From an uncultured Prevotella sp. (lineage in GTDB: Bacteria > Bacteroidota > Bacteroidia > Bacteroidales > Bacteroidaceae), in NCBI GenBank assembly GCA_905233555.1, contig CAJODF010000012.1, positions 1 to 36,717 of the forward strand: a DNA stretch of 36,717 nucleotides, in the 5' to 3' direction. A program made the position numbers and the translations under genes. The notes beneath the pieces were generated by a model that was not told where the DNA came from, searched no databases, and saw only the letters and a list, made by a program, of their open reading frames with translations. Positions 1-9,900 of this stretch are shown here, piece by piece (the first letter of the stretch is position 1; the number at the start of each line of letters is the position of its first letter).

Positions 1-2
1 CT

Positions 3-1952
3 TGCTCGGATATACCTTTCGAGTGCCCTATTTCGGAAGTCCGCGTTGCACGTGTCAACGGTGAGTATGTGATCGATCCTACCTTCGAGCAGATGAAGGA
101 GGCCGACATGGATATCATGGTCGGTGCCTCTGCTGAGAACATCATGATGGTGGAAGGTGAGATGAAGGAGGTCAGCGAGCAGGACCTGCTGGGTGCCCTC
201 AAGGCAGCGATGGATGCCATCAAGCCCATGTGCGAACTCCAGACCGAACTCTCTAAGGAACTGGGTAAGGACGTAAAGCGCGAGTACGACCACGAGGTCA
301 ATGATGAGGCCCTCCGTGAGCAGATGAACAAGGAGTGCTACCAGCCCGCCTACGACGTGACCAAGCAGGCCCTTGAGAAGCAGGAGCGTGCAGATGCCTT
401 CGAGAAGATTCTCGAGGACTTCAAGGAGAAATATTTTGAGGCTCATCCTGAGATCACTGCTGATTCAGAGATTTCCAAGGACGAGTATGAGGCTATGATG
501 GAGCGTTACTATCACGATGTGGAGCGCGATGCCATGCGTCGTTGCATCCTCGATGAGGGTATCCGTCTCGATGGCCGTAAGACCACCGATATCCGTCCTA
601 TCTGGTGCGAGGTTTCTCCCCTGCCCATGCCTCACGGAAGTGCTATCTTCACCCGTGGTGAGACACAGTCGCTGAGCACCTGTACCCTCGGTACCAAACT
701 CGATGAGAAACTCGTCGATGACGTACTGGAGCACGGCTATCAGCGTTTCCTCCTTCACTATAACTTCCCCCCGTTCTGTACGGGTGAGGCCAAGGCTCAG
801 CGTGGCGTAGGCCGTCGTGAGATTGGTCACGGACACCTTGCATGGCGCGGTCTGAAGGGTCAGATTCCTGAGGACTTCCCTTATACGGTTCGTCTCGTCA
901 GCCAGATCCTCGAGTCTAACGGTTCTTCTTCGATGGCTACCGTATGTGCTGGTACCCTCGCTCTGATGGACGCTGGTGTACCTATGAAGAAGCCCGTCTC
1001 TGGTATCGCTATGGGTCTGATCAAGAATCCTGGTGAAGAGAAATATGCTGTATTGAGTGATATCCTCGGCGATGAGGACCACCTGGGCGATATGGACTTT
1101 AAGACCACTGGTACAAAAGACGGTCTGACAGCCACTCAGATGGATATCAAGTGCGACGGTCTGTCGTTCGAGATCTTAGAAAAAGCCCTCATGCAGGCCA
1201 AGGCTGGTCGTGAGCACATCTTGAAGTGCCTCACCGACACCATTGCCGAGCCGCGCGCAGAGATGAAGCCTCAGGTACCGCGTATCGAGCCCTTCGATAT
1301 TCCTAAGGAGTTCATTGGTGCCGTGATTGGCCCGGGCGGAAAAATCATCCAGCAGATGCAGGAGGATACGGGTGCTACCATCACCATCGATGAGGCCGAC
1401 GGTGTCGGTCATGTGCAGGTCAGCGCTCCCAACAAGGAGAAAATCGATGCTGCCATCGCCAAGATCAAGGCCATCGTGGCTATCCCCGAGGTGGGGGAGA
1501 TCTACGACGGTACCGTTCGCAGCATTATGCCTTACGGTTGCTTCGTCGAGATCATGCCTGGCAAGGATGGTCTGCTCCATATCTCCGAGATCGACTGGAA
1601 GCGCCTCGAAACCGTCGAGGAGGCTGGCATCAAGGAGGGCGACCACATCCAGGTGAAACTCCTCGAGATCGATCCCAAGACCGGCAAGTACAAACTCTCT
1701 CATCGTGTGCTGATTGAGAAGCCTGCCGACTATGTCGAGCCCCAGCAGCGTCGCCGTGAGCGTCCTGAGCGTGGTGAGCGCCGTGACCGTGGCGATCGTC
1801 GTGACCGTCGCGACCGTGGTGAGCGTCATGGTGACCGTGGCGAACGTCATCCGCGTCCCGAGAATCAGGAGCAGCAGGAGACACCTCAGGCTCCACAGGA
1901 GAACCAGGAGCCGAAGGACTTCTCTGACTCCCTCGACCACATGGACTTCTAA
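3..1952 (+). CDS. pnp: Polyribonucleotide nucleotidyltransferase (PNPase), 5'-truncated by window edge
   Basis: Phosphorolytic 3'-5' exoribonuclease of mRNA decay. The reading frame is open from base 3, and the residues before the first visible Met (base 69) already match PNPase ([19 protein letters not shown]), so the gene starts outside the window. Counting from base 69, the second RNase PH domain spans roughly residues 165-400 and contains FTRGETQ and the metal/phosphate-site segment [17 protein letters not shown] domain follows ([11 protein letters not shown] near residue 415), then an S1 domain (about 474-550). The last ~75 residues are a low-complexity Arg/Asp/Gly/Glu tail ending in an acidic, Gln-rich stretch; such tails are thought to help bind RNA. 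A strong terminator follows 18 bp after the stop. The family assignment is essentially certain. Confidence 0.98.
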   Translation, partial: CSDIPFECPISEVRVARVNGEYVIDPTFEQMKEADMDIMVGASAENIMMVEGEMKEVSEQDLLGALKAAMDAIKPMCELQTELSKELGKDVKREYDHEVNDEALREQMNKECYQPAYDVTKQALEKQERADAFEKILEDFKEKYFEAHPEITADSEISKDEYEAMMERYYHDVERDAMRRCILDEGIRLDGRKTTDIRPIWCEVSPLPMPHGSAIFTRGETQSLSTCTLGTKLDEKLVDDVLEHGYQRFLLHYNFPPFCTGEAKAQRGVGRREIGHGHLAWRGLKGQIPEDFPYTVRLVSQILESNGSSSMATVCAGTLALMDAGVPMKKPVSGIAMGLIKNPGEEKYAVLSDILGDEDHLGDMDFKTTGTKDGLTATQMDIKCDGLSFEILEKALMQAKAGREHILKCLTDTIAEPRAEMKPQVPRIEPFDIPKEFIGAVIGPGGKIIQQMQEDTGATITIDEADGVGHVQVSAPNKEKIDAAIAKIKAIVAIPEVGEIYDGTVRSIMPYGCFVEIMPGKDGLLHISEIDWKRLETVEEAGIKEGDHIQVKLLEIDPKTGKYKLSHRVLIEKPADYVEPQQRRRERPERGERRDRGDRRDRRDRGERHGDRGERHPRPENQEQQETPQAPQENQEPKDFSDSLDHMDF

Positions 1953-1970
1953 GAAGTGAAAAGTGATAAG

Positions 1971-2001
1971 TCCCGCATCCTCGTTGGGGGTGCGGGATTT
2001 T
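1971..2001 (+). terminator. Rho-independent terminator of pnp
   Basis: TCCCGCATCC pairs with GGGTGCGGGA (10 bp including one G-T wobble) around a 7-nt loop and is followed by TTTT. It lies between the pnp stop and the purN start, so purN is expressed either by read-through or from a promoter I could not recognise. Confidence 0.85.
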
Positions 2002-2014
2002 AATAATATGTATC

Positions 2015-2596
2015 GTGGAAAAAGTAAACATCGCAATCTTTGTGTCAGGCAGTGGCAGCAACTGCGAGAACCTCATCCGTCATTTCGAAGGCTCTGAGCG
2101 TATTGCCACCCCGTTGGTCGTCAGCAACAAGGCCGACGCCTACGCGCTCGTGCGTGCATATAAGTTAGGTGTGCCCGCTGCCGTCGTTTCCAAGGCCGAA
2201 CTCAACGACCCAGAGGTCATGCTCCCCCTGCTTCACAAGTACGACATCGACTTCATCGTCTTGGCGGGCTTCCTGCCGCTGATTCCCGACTTCCTGATTG
2301 CAGCCTATCCCCGTAAGATAGTCAACCTCCATCCCGCTCTGCTCCCCAAGTATGGCGGCAAAGGCATGTGGGGCCATCACGTCCATGAGGCTGTAAAGGC
2401 TGCAGGCGAGACAGAGACGGGCATGACCGTCCATTATGTCACCCCCGTCTGCGATGGCGGAGAGATCATCGCCCAATACAAGGTAGCCCTCTCGCCAGAT
2501 GACACCGTTGACGATATTGCAGCCAAGGAACACGAACTTGAGATGCGATATTTCCCCGAAATCGTAGAAAAAACGATTTTTTCCGAAAAAATATAG
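2015..2596 (+). CDS. purN: Phosphoribosylglycinamide formyltransferase (GAR transformylase)
   Basis: Transfers a formyl group from 10-formyl-tetrahydrofolate to GAR, the third step of de novo purine synthesis; cytoplasmic. The 193-aa length is normal for PurN. The N-terminal nucleotide-binding motif FVSGSGSN, the catalytic N-x-H in VNLHPALLPKYGG and the conserved Asp of VCDGGEIIAQ are all present. The start is GTG: the only nearby ATG (2008) is out of frame, and the family's conserved beginning (KVNIAIFVSGSGS) follows immediately. No typical promoter is visible between the pnp terminator and this gene. The C-terminus is Lys/Phe-rich and runs into the AT-rich tRNA promoter region. Confidence 0.96.
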   Translation: MEKVNIAIFVSGSGSNCENLIRHFEGSERIATPLVVSNKADAYALVRAYKLGVPAAVVSKAELNDPEVMLPLLHKYDIDFIVLAGFLPLIPDFLIAAYPRKIVNLHPALLPKYGGKGMWGHHVHEAVKAAGETETGMTVHYVTPVCDGGEIIAQYKVALSPDDTVDDIAAKEHELEMRYFPEIVEKTIFSEKI

Positions 2597-2603
2597 AAAA
2601 AAA

Positions 2604-2635
2604 TTTGGTGGATTCAAAAAATCGCCGTACCTTTG
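2604..2635 (+). promoter_or_regulatory. Bacteroidetes-type promoter of tRNA-Asn
   Basis: TTTG (2604-2607), a 20-nt spacer, then TACCTTTG (2628-2635) match the Bacteroidetes consensus TTTG/TAnnTTTG. The box ends about 21 bp before the mature tRNA start. Confidence 0.85.
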
Positions 2636-2656
2636 CACCCGCTTAACCCAACTACT

Positions 2657-2730
2657 GCTTCAGTAGCTCAGTTGGTTAGAGCACCTGACTGTTAATCAGG
2701 GGGTCGTTGGTTCAAGCCCATCCTGAAGCG
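2657..2730 (+). tRNA. tRNA-Asn (anticodon GTT)
   Basis: A 74-nt cloverleaf. The acceptor stem GCTTCAG/CTGAAGC is perfect over 7 bp with discriminator G. U8 and the D-arm GCTC...GAGC are present. The anticodon stem CCTGA/TCAGG carries CTGTTAA, giving GTT at 2691-2693. The T-loop is TTCAAGC. The T-stem GTTGG/CCATC has one T-T mismatch. CCA is not encoded (CAA follows), so it must be added after transcription. Confidence 0.97.
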
Positions 2731-2752
2731 CAAATTAAGGTTAAGCAATGAA

Positions 2753-2787
2753 AAAGGAGTTAGATTTCTCTAACTCCTTTCTTTATT
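2753..2787. terminator. Bidirectional terminator between tRNA-Asn and the HTCS gene
   Basis: A perfect 12-bp stem AAAGGAGTTAGA/TCTAACTCCTTT with a 4-nt loop, flanked by an A-run on the left and CTTTATTT on the right. It can therefore end the tRNA transcript (plus) and the regulator transcript (minus, whose stop codon lies at 2787-2789). Confidence 0.85.
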
Positions 2788-5700
2788 TAGATGTTTCTTC
2801 TTGTCTGGTGCTCTTTCATATAGTCACGGGGTGACATACCGTAGAATTTCTTGAAGACGGTGGAGAAAGAGGCTGAGTTGGAGAAGCCGCAGGCGTACAT
2901 CACTTCCGTCACGTTCATGCCTTGGTTGGCGAGCAGATTCGCAGCCTGCTTTAGGCGAAGATTGCGGATAAAGTCATGAGGTGTCTGACCCGTTAGTTCC
3001 TTCATCTTCCTATGCAGATGCACGCGGCTGATACCGACCTGTTCGGCCACCATATCTACGCTGAGATCAGAGTCGTCGAGGTGGGCGTTGATGGCTGTCA
3101 TAACGCGTTCAAGCAGTTTCTCATCAGGCGATTTCATCTTGATTTCATCTACCTGTTCCTCCAGATTATCATTACGTCCGTATTTCAGTTGGAGCAGACG
3201 GTGCGTGTTGAGCAGGTTGATAATGGTACGGCGCAAGATATCCATGTTGAATGGTTTCACGACGTATGCGTCAGCGCCTGTTTCCAGTCCCTCTAATTTG
3301 TCTTCATCGCGGTTTTTGGCCGTCAGTAGGATCACGGGGATATAGTTTGTGCTTGGGTTCGACTTGATCTTCGAGCAGAGTGTATTACCGTCCATCTCGG
3401 GCATCATCACGTCGCTGAGCACGAGATCGGGCTTCGTATGGAAGACTTCTGCTAGTGCCTCTCGTCCATTGATGCAGATTCTTACGTCATAGTCTTTACT
3501 AAGTTCGCTGTCAAGGTAATCACGTATCTCGTCGTCATCCTCGGCAATGACAATCTTCATCTTATGGTTGGTCGGTTGTTCGATTATGGGCTGTTCTTCC
3601 TCTTCTGTACCCTCCATTTCTACCGATGCCAGTTCCGAGACGGCAACTTCCTCATCGACAATCATTTCCTCGGGTTTCAGATGAGCGTTTCCTAACGGGA
3701 TGGATACCACGAACTCACAGCCCTCTTCCAAATTCCGTGCAGTGATAGTGCCGTGGTGCAACTCAACGAGCGAGCGAGTCAGGTCGAGGCCGATACCTGT
3801 TCCGGTATGTCGGTCGTTGACGGTGGAGGCTGTTTGATAGAAACGCTCGAATATTTTGTCTAACTTGTCTTCTGGTATCTTTTCACCATTATCACTGATA
3901 GCGATATGGGCTGACTTGTCGTCGCTGCTGATGCGGATATTGATCTTTCCGCCAGAGGGTGTGAATTTAAAGGCATTGGAAAGGATATTCATAATAACCT
4001 TGTCGAAATTGCGGCGGTCAATCCATACGGGCAGACTATTGTCGTCATGCTCATAGGTGAACGTGAGGAGTTTGGTCTTGGCTTGGTTATCGAAGAGGTC
4101 ATAAACATCCTTTACGAACTTGATTAGATCGGTCTCTGACATACGCATCTGCATCTGTCCCTTGTCAATCTTTCTCAGGTCCATCATCTGGTTAATGAGA
4201 CTGAGGATGCGATCTGCATTGCGTTTGATGATCTCATATACACCCTTGCGCTGCGGGTCTTCTTCGTTCTTGATTAGCGAGAGCAATGGAGTGAGGATGA
4301 GGGTCATCGGCGTGCGTATCTCATGACTAATATTCATAAAGAAACGCAGTTTGGCATCGCTCATCTCTTCGGCGTGGATATGTTCCTGGAGGCGCAGACG
4401 GTTTTTCTCCTTGCGTCGATGGGTTATCAGAAGTTGCCAGAGGATGGCGCCAATCACAAGGAGATAGAGGCAATACGCCCATGCGGAGCGGTACCACGGA
4501 CTATGTATGATAACGGTAAACACCTTCTCCGGCGTTGTCTGATTGTTGCGCACGGCCTTTACACGGAAGCGATAGGTACCCGGTGGCAGGTGCGTGAAAG
4601 TGATTTCGTTGACACCTGGTTGCAGGCTGGAGTATTCTTCACCGTTGATACTGTAAAGATAGGTAATATGCTCGGGACTATCGTAAGTCAGTGTCGAGAA
4701 CTGGAGACCGAAATTATTGTCATGGGCTGCTAATTGGAAACGGTTCGATGCTATCACCGCCGTATCGCAGATATGGTAGATGCCCGACTCGGAAGCACTA
4801 TTGATAGGCTTGCTATTGACGATAAACCTCACTAGTCGGACAGTTGCATCCCATTTTTCCTGTTTGATTTCAGTGGGCTTGAACCATGTCAGGCCTCCGA
4901 CTCCGCCGAACAGCATGGTACCGCTGGGGGAGGACCAGGAGGCACCGTCTGAAAATTCATTCGACTGAAGACCATTGTCAATGAAATAGTTCTGGGTCAG
5001 ATTTGTCTTCGGGTCATAGCAATAAAGACCGTGGTCTGTGGCAATCCAGAGCCTCCCCTTTGCGTCTTGTTCGATGGCGGCAATGCCGTTTTCAGAAAGT
5101 CCTCTATCCTTCGATGCCAACTTCAGGTCTTTTTTCAGCAGGTCGTAGCGGTACAGACCGTCGTTCGTGCCAATCCAGAGTCTGCCCGAGTATTCTCTGA
5201 CGATACGTGTGGGTGTGGAGTAGTTCAGGCAGTTTTGTCCGAACACGTTTGTCCAACTATTCTTTTCCATGTCAAGGCAGCAGACGCCCATTGTCGTAGC
5301 GACATAGAGTCGTTTGTTGTCTGGGGAAATGGAGAGTTGGGAGACATAGTCGTTGGTGATGCTATTGACGTTTCGGTCGCTTTCCGCATGGTCTTTTACC
5401 TTGTAGGCCTCCGTCTTCATGGTCTGTAGATCGAGCATCACCACACCCTGTCCCATAGTGGCGAACCACAGGCGGTTTCTGTAATCTGCCTCTATGTCGA
5501 AGATGCTGATGTTCTCTGCCTGAGGGAAGTCGTATTTGTGATATTGCATGGAAGCGGGGTCAATCCATCCGCCACCTTCATTATATGAACCTATCCAAAT
5601 GTGGCCTTTTAAATCTTCTTCAATGGCCATAATGGAGGCGGGGAAATTCTCCTTAAAATGTTTCAGCGGCTTTTGGTTGCTGTCGAAACAGTAAAGACCA

Positions 5701-6812
5701 TCTTTGTCGGTTCCAATCCAAATGCGTCCCTTGCTGTCCTGACAGGTACTGACGATACAGGCATTACCTATTATATTGCGCGTACCTAATTTATATCCCA
5801 TATAATGGAAGCCTGTAGAGAAGCCTGGTTGCATGAAGATACCCTTTTGAAGGAGTCCGAACCAGTAATTCCCGTTTTGGTCTTCGGTGATGGAGACAAC
5901 TTTGCTCTTGGGGAGGTCTGCCTCGAGGCTATGGAAAGGGTTGTCGGTGAGTATGCCGGTTTGTGGGTTATAGATGCCTATGCCTTCTCCATCGTAGCCT
6001 AACATCAGTTCCTTCTTGCTGTTGAAGTATAGTTCCGTGATAGGCTTGTTACCCGTGTTCTCGATTCTCTGGAATTCGTTTCCTGCCAGTTTAAATAGAC
6101 CCGCATTTGAGGTTCCAAGGTATAATGTTCCGTCAGAACCTTCACAGATCTTACGAAGGCAAGTCCTCATGGGGCTATCCTTGAAATAAGTGTGTGAGGA
6201 CTTTTCATTAAAACAAATCAGACCATCATCTCTGGTGAGCACCCAGATATTGCCTTTCTGGTCTTCCATCAATTGCTCTGCCGTGTGGATTCCTTTCAAA
6301 AAACCTCCTACCTGATGGGCATGTTCCGTATCGTCAATCTTCAGTACACCAAAGCCTGAAGTGCCGGCCCATACTTCGCCATTCTTCCGTACGAGGAAGC
6401 ATGTTATATAGCAGTCAATGTGATTCCCGTCCAGATCTTTTACCTCTATAGTCTGAAATGTGTTGCCGTCGTATATTTGCAAGACACCCCACAAGCCTAA
6501 ATAGAAGTGACCTTTCTGGTCCTGTACGATACAGTTCACATAGTTACTGGCTATGCTATTCTTATTGCCTTTTTCTTTTTTATAGATATGGAACTGGTAG
6601 CCATCGTATCTGTTCAAACCATTTCGGGTGGCAGACCAGATAAAGCCATTGTTGTCAAGATATACCTGATTGGTGAAATTACTCGATAGTTGATGGTTCG
6701 CATCGAATAGTTTACCCATCTGTGCCCAAAGAGACAATACGGGTACGAATAGTACTATAGTTAGAAAAGCCCGGAAGAGCCCATTAGTTAGTCGAAGTTT
6801 TTTCCTTTTCAT
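2787..6812 (-). CDS. Hybrid two-component system regulator (HTCS) of the xylan locus
   Basis: A one-polypeptide sensor-regulator of 1341 aa that should sense an oligosaccharide in the periplasm and activate the divergent xus operon. A signal/anchor (MKRKKLRL...SLWAQ) is followed by two-component-propeller (Reg_prop) repeats up to about residue 690, a Y_Y_Y domain (about 700-765), a transmembrane helix (about 774-797), a HisKA domain with phospho-acceptor H830 (FMNISHEIRTP), an HATPase (NILSNAFKF, GTGIGLDL), a receiver with D1134 (LSDVMMPEMDG), and a C-terminal AraC helix-turn-helix (about 1235-1330). The frame stays open to 6974, but the -7 box lies at 6838-6845, so the start is set at 6812. 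The position equals that of XynR-like regulators of Prevotella xylan clusters; xylo-oligosaccharide as inducer is inferred. Confidence 0.95.
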   Translation of the reverse strand: MKRKKLRLTNGLFRAFLTIVLFVPVLSLWAQMGKLFDANHQLSSNFTNQVYLDNNGFIWSATRNGLNRYDGYQFHIYKKEKGNKNSIASNYVNCIVQDQKGHFYLGLWGVLQIYDGNTFQTIEVKDLDGNHIDCYITCFLVRKNGEVWAGTSGFGVLKIDDTEHAHQVGGFLKGIHTAEQLMEDQKGNIWVLTRDDGLICFNEKSSHTYFKDSPMRTCLRKICEGSDGTLYLGTSNAGLFKLAGNEFQRIENTGNKPITELYFNSKKELMLGYDGEGIGIYNPQTGILTDNPFHSLEADLPKSKVVSITEDQNGNYWFGLLQKGIFMQPGFSTGFHYMGYKLGTRNIIGNACIVSTCQDSKGRIWIGTDKDGLYCFDSNQKPLKHFKENFPASIMAIEEDLKGHIWIGSYNEGGGWIDPASMQYHKYDFPQAENISIFDIEADYRNRLWFATMGQGVVMLDLQTMKTEAYKVKDHAESDRNVNSITNDYVSQLSISPDNKRLYVATTMGVCCLDMEKNSWTNVFGQNCLNYSTPTRIVREYSGRLWIGTNDGLYRYDLLKKDLKLASKDRGLSENGIAAIEQDAKGRLWIATDHGLYCYDPKTNLTQNYFIDNGLQSNEFSDGASWSSPSGTMLFGGVGGLTWFKPTEIKQEKWDATVRLVRFIVNSKPINSASESGIYHICDTAVIASNRFQLAAHDNNFGLQFSTLTYDSPEHITYLYSINGEEYSSLQPGVNEITFTHLPPGTYRFRVKAVRNNQTTPEKVFTVIIHSPWYRSAWAYCLYLLVIGAILWQLLITHRRKEKNRLRLQEHIHAEEMSDAKLRFFMNISHEIRTPMTLILTPLLSLIKNEEDPQRKGVYEIIKRNADRILSLINQMMDLRKIDKGQMQMRMSETDLIKFVKDVYDLFDNQAKTKLLTFTYEHDDNSLPVWIDRRNFDKVIMNILSNAFKFTPSGGKINIRISSDDKSAHIAISDNGEKIPEDKLDKIFERFYQTASTVNDRHTGTGIGLDLTRSLVELHHGTITARNLEEGCEFVVSIPLGNAHLKPEEMIVDEEVAVSELASVEMEGTEEEEQPIIEQPTNHKMKIVIAEDDDEIRDYLDSELSKDYDVRICINGREALAEVFHTKPDLVLSDVMMPEMDGNTLCSKIKSNPSTNYIPVILLTAKNRDEDKLEGLETGADAYVVKPFNMDILRRTIINLLNTHRLLQLKYGRNDNLEEQVDEIKMKSPDEKLLERVMTAINAHLDDSDLSVDMVAEQVGISRVHLHRKMKELTGQTPHDFIRNLRLKQAANLLANQGMNVTEVMYACGFSNSASFSTVFKKFYGMSPRDYMKEHQTRRNI

Positions 6813-6837
6813 TGTTTTTAGTATTTCAAAACAGGTG

Positions 6838-6867
6838 CAAAGGTACGTTTTTTTTTCAAAAAACAAA
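6838..6867 (-). promoter_or_regulatory. Promoter of the HTCS gene
   Basis: On the minus strand, TACCTTTG (6845-6838) with an upstream TTTG (6867-6864); the 18-nt spacer is slightly shorter than the usual 19-21. Its position about 25 bp before ATG 6812 supports that start codon. Confidence 0.65.
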
Positions 6868-6873
6868 CATTTG

Positions 6874-6905
6874 TTACCTAAAATAAAGTTTGTGTTACAT
6901 AAAAT
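6874..6905 (+). promoter_or_regulatory. Candidate HTCS operator: 11-bp direct repeat with 21-bp period
   Basis: TTACCTAAAAT (6874-6884) and TTACATAAAAT (6895-6905) match at 10 of 11 positions and start exactly 21 bp apart, two helical turns. The second copy abuts the -33 box of xusA. Paired direct half-sites next to the -33/-35 element are typical of AraC-family activators. Which protein binds is inferred from the neighbouring HTCS gene. Confidence 0.6.
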
Positions 6906-6937
6906 TTTGTTAATTATGCAAAAATACCTTACCTTTG
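6906..6937 (+). promoter_or_regulatory. Promoter of the xus operon
   Basis: TTTG (6906-6909), a 20-nt spacer, TACCTTTG (6930-6937). Transcription should begin near 6944, giving a leader of about 50 nt to the first Met of xusA. Confidence 0.85.
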
Positions 6938-6992
6938 CACCTGTTTTTCGTAGAAAACGATGTAAAGTTAGCAAATAGCATAATCAATTTTA

Positions 6993-9900
6993 ATGAATAA
7001 AGAGTATGAATCAAAATCAGACAAGATGAAACAGTTGAGTAATTTACTGAGCGAGACTGTTCTCTTAGGTGCAAGACGACTACGCCGCATGTCGGCCTTG
7101 TTGTTGATGATGACGTTCTGTACCACGATGTGGGCACAGGGCGGTATCTCCATTAAGGGAACCGTTGTCGATGCAAACGGTGAGGCGCTGATAGGTGCCT
7201 CCGTTGTGGTAAAGGGAAACACGTCAGTTGGTGCGGTAACGGACTTCGACGGTAATTTCTCTTTGAGTGTTCCTTCTGAGGCGACGACCATCGTGGCTTC
7301 GTATGTTGGAATGGACAGTAAGGAGTTGAGGGTTGGCAAACAGCGCGAATTCAAGATTGTGCTGACGGACAATACTCAACTGCAGGAAGTGGTGGTCGTA
7401 GGTTACGGTCAGCAGAAGAAAGCCTCAGTGGTGGGTGCTATCACCCAGACCACCGGTGAAGTGCTGGAGCGTGCCGCCGGTATCTCAGATATCGGTGCTG
7501 CTTTGACAGGTAACCTGCCTGGTGTTGTGACGATGGCATCTTCTGGTATGCCTGGTGACGAAGAACCTCAGATCGTAATCCGTGGTACTTCCTCTTGGAA
7601 CAACTCCTCACCGCTGGTACTGGTGGATGGTATTGAGCGTCCGATGAGTAGTGTTGACATCCAGTCGGTGGCAAACATCTCTGTGTTGAAGGATGCTTCT
7701 GCAACTGCCGTCTATGGTGTGAAAGGTGCTAACGGTGTAATTCTGATTACCACCAAGCGTGGTCAGGAGGGTAAGGCACAGATCAGTGTGTCGGCCAACG
7801 CTATTATGAAGGTTCCTTCTAAGTTGCCAGATAAGTATGACTCTTACGAATCGCTGATGGCTCGTAATACTGTCGTTGAGCACGAGTTGAACCTGTCTCC
7901 TGATAGTTGGGCATATATCCGCAGTCAGGATTTCATCAACAACTATCGTTTCCGTAGCGATACCGATAAGGATGAGTTTGGAAACCTGATGATTGAGCGC
8001 TATCCGAATGTGGACTGGCAGCGTGCTTTGTTTGAGGATTACACAATGTCATATAATGCCAACATGAACATTTCCGGCGGTACTCGTTTCGTTAAATACT
8101 TTGCTGGTGTTGACTTTGTGAAAGAAGGTGACCTCTACAAGGATTTCGACAATGGTCGTAATTATACAACTGGTTATAACTTCTACCGAGTCAATGTCCG
8201 TTCTAACCTTGATTTCAATATCACCAAGACGACTGTTCTGAAGGTGAACATTGCCGGTTCGAATGGCGTTAGAAAGAGTCCGTTCAATCAGCCGGATTGG
8301 TCTGAATGGCAGGAGGCTCAGCGCTGGAATGGTATTTATAACATCAGTGGTGATGTGTTCCTGCCGAGATACAGCGATGGCTCTTGGGGATTCCTTCCCG
8401 GTTCTACCAATGTGGATAATGGTGCCAGAAGTTTGGCATTGGGTGGTACACAATATACGACAACCACTCGTATTAATACAGACTTTGTGCTTGAGCAGAA
8501 ACTCGATTTCATCACGAAGGGTCTTGCTGCTCGTGGTATGATCTCTTGGGATAATAACTTCACAGAGAGTGGCCGAGGTATTAACGACCTTTATAATGAT
8601 CCACAGACTAAATGGATTAATCCGGATACTGGCGAGGTGGTCTATAAGGAGCCTTATGAGGCTTATGACCGTTTTGACTATACACAGGGTAATCAGTGGT
8701 CAATCAATGGCGGTAATGTAGGTAATACGACCCGTAACCTGAACTATCAGTTGCAGTTGAGTTGGGCACGTACTTTCGGCAAGCATGATGTATCTGCTAT
8801 GGGTGTGTTTGCTCGTCAGGAAAGTGCATGGGCAACCACAATGATTCCTTCCTATCGTGAGGACTGGGTCTTCCGTGCTACATATGGTTTTGCCGGTAAG
8901 TATTTCCTGGAGTATAACGGTGCCTACAACGGTTCTGAGAAGTTCTCTAAGGACAATCGCTTCGCATTCTTTAATTCTGGTGCTATCGGTTGGATGATTA
9001 GTGAAGAGCCGTTCATGAAAGTTCTCCGCGATAAGAAGATCCTGGATATGTTGAAACTCCGTGCTTCATACGGTGAAATCGGTGATGACAATGTCGGTGG
9101 TCGCTTCCTTTATATGAACCAGTGGTCTTATGGAGGTCAGACGGCTATGGATGTGCAGAACGGTAATTCTATATACAAATGGTATCGTGAGGCATCGCTC
9201 GGTAACCCCGATGTACATTGGGAGACTGTTAGAAAGTTGAACATTGGTGTTGATTATGGTATCTTAGGTGGACTGTTTGCTGGTTCATTGGAGTTCTTCC
9301 GCGACAAGCGTTTTGATATTCTTGTGACAGGTAGCCAGCGTGCCGTTCCTTCCTATTTCGGTCAGGACCCTGTGGCTGCCAACTTAGGTGAGGTAGTAAC
9401 CAACGGTTATGAACTTGAGATCCGTTTCAATAAAGTCCTCAACAATAAGATGCGTTTCTGGGCTAACATGAGCATGACGCATGCAAAGAACGAGATTAAG
9501 GTAAAGGACGACCCCGAGATGTATCCTTCTTATCGTAAGCAGGCTGGTTATGCCATCAATCAGGAACATGCCTTTATTGACAAGGGTATGATGCAGAACT
9601 ATGATGCTATCTATGGTTCTCCGAAGTATGATTCCAATGACGTTTTGAAGTTGCCGGGTGACTACTATATCGTTGACTTCAACGGTGACGGTGTCATCGA
9701 CAATGTCAATGACTTTGTGCCTTATGGCTATTCAAGTACACCGCAGAACACCTATAACGCTACTATCGGTTTTGAGTGGAAGGGCTTCAATTTCTTCGCC
9801 CAGTTCTATGGTGTGACCAATGTGACCCGTGACGTGACGATGGTTAGTTTTGCTGATGTGATGGTGGCTAACGTCTATGATCAGGGTACTTGGTGGAGCA

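Noticed and set aside
465..2076. Long open frames on the minus strand across pnp (205, 286 and 148 residues)
   Set aside because: They are antisense to a clearly conserved PNPase, have Thr/Leu- or Arg/His-rich low-complexity translations, and show no promoter or family motif; codon bias of the GC-rich gene explains them.
2706..2722. tRNA-Asn as a pseudo-tRNA because of the T-T mismatch in the T-stem
   Set aside because: All other stems and invariant positions are intact and a consensus promoter precedes it; one T-stem mismatch is tolerable.
6813..6974. Longer N-terminus for the HTCS protein
   Set aside because: The extra 54 residues would start upstream of the -7 box and have no signal-peptide character, whereas the start at 6812 gives a normal signal sequence.
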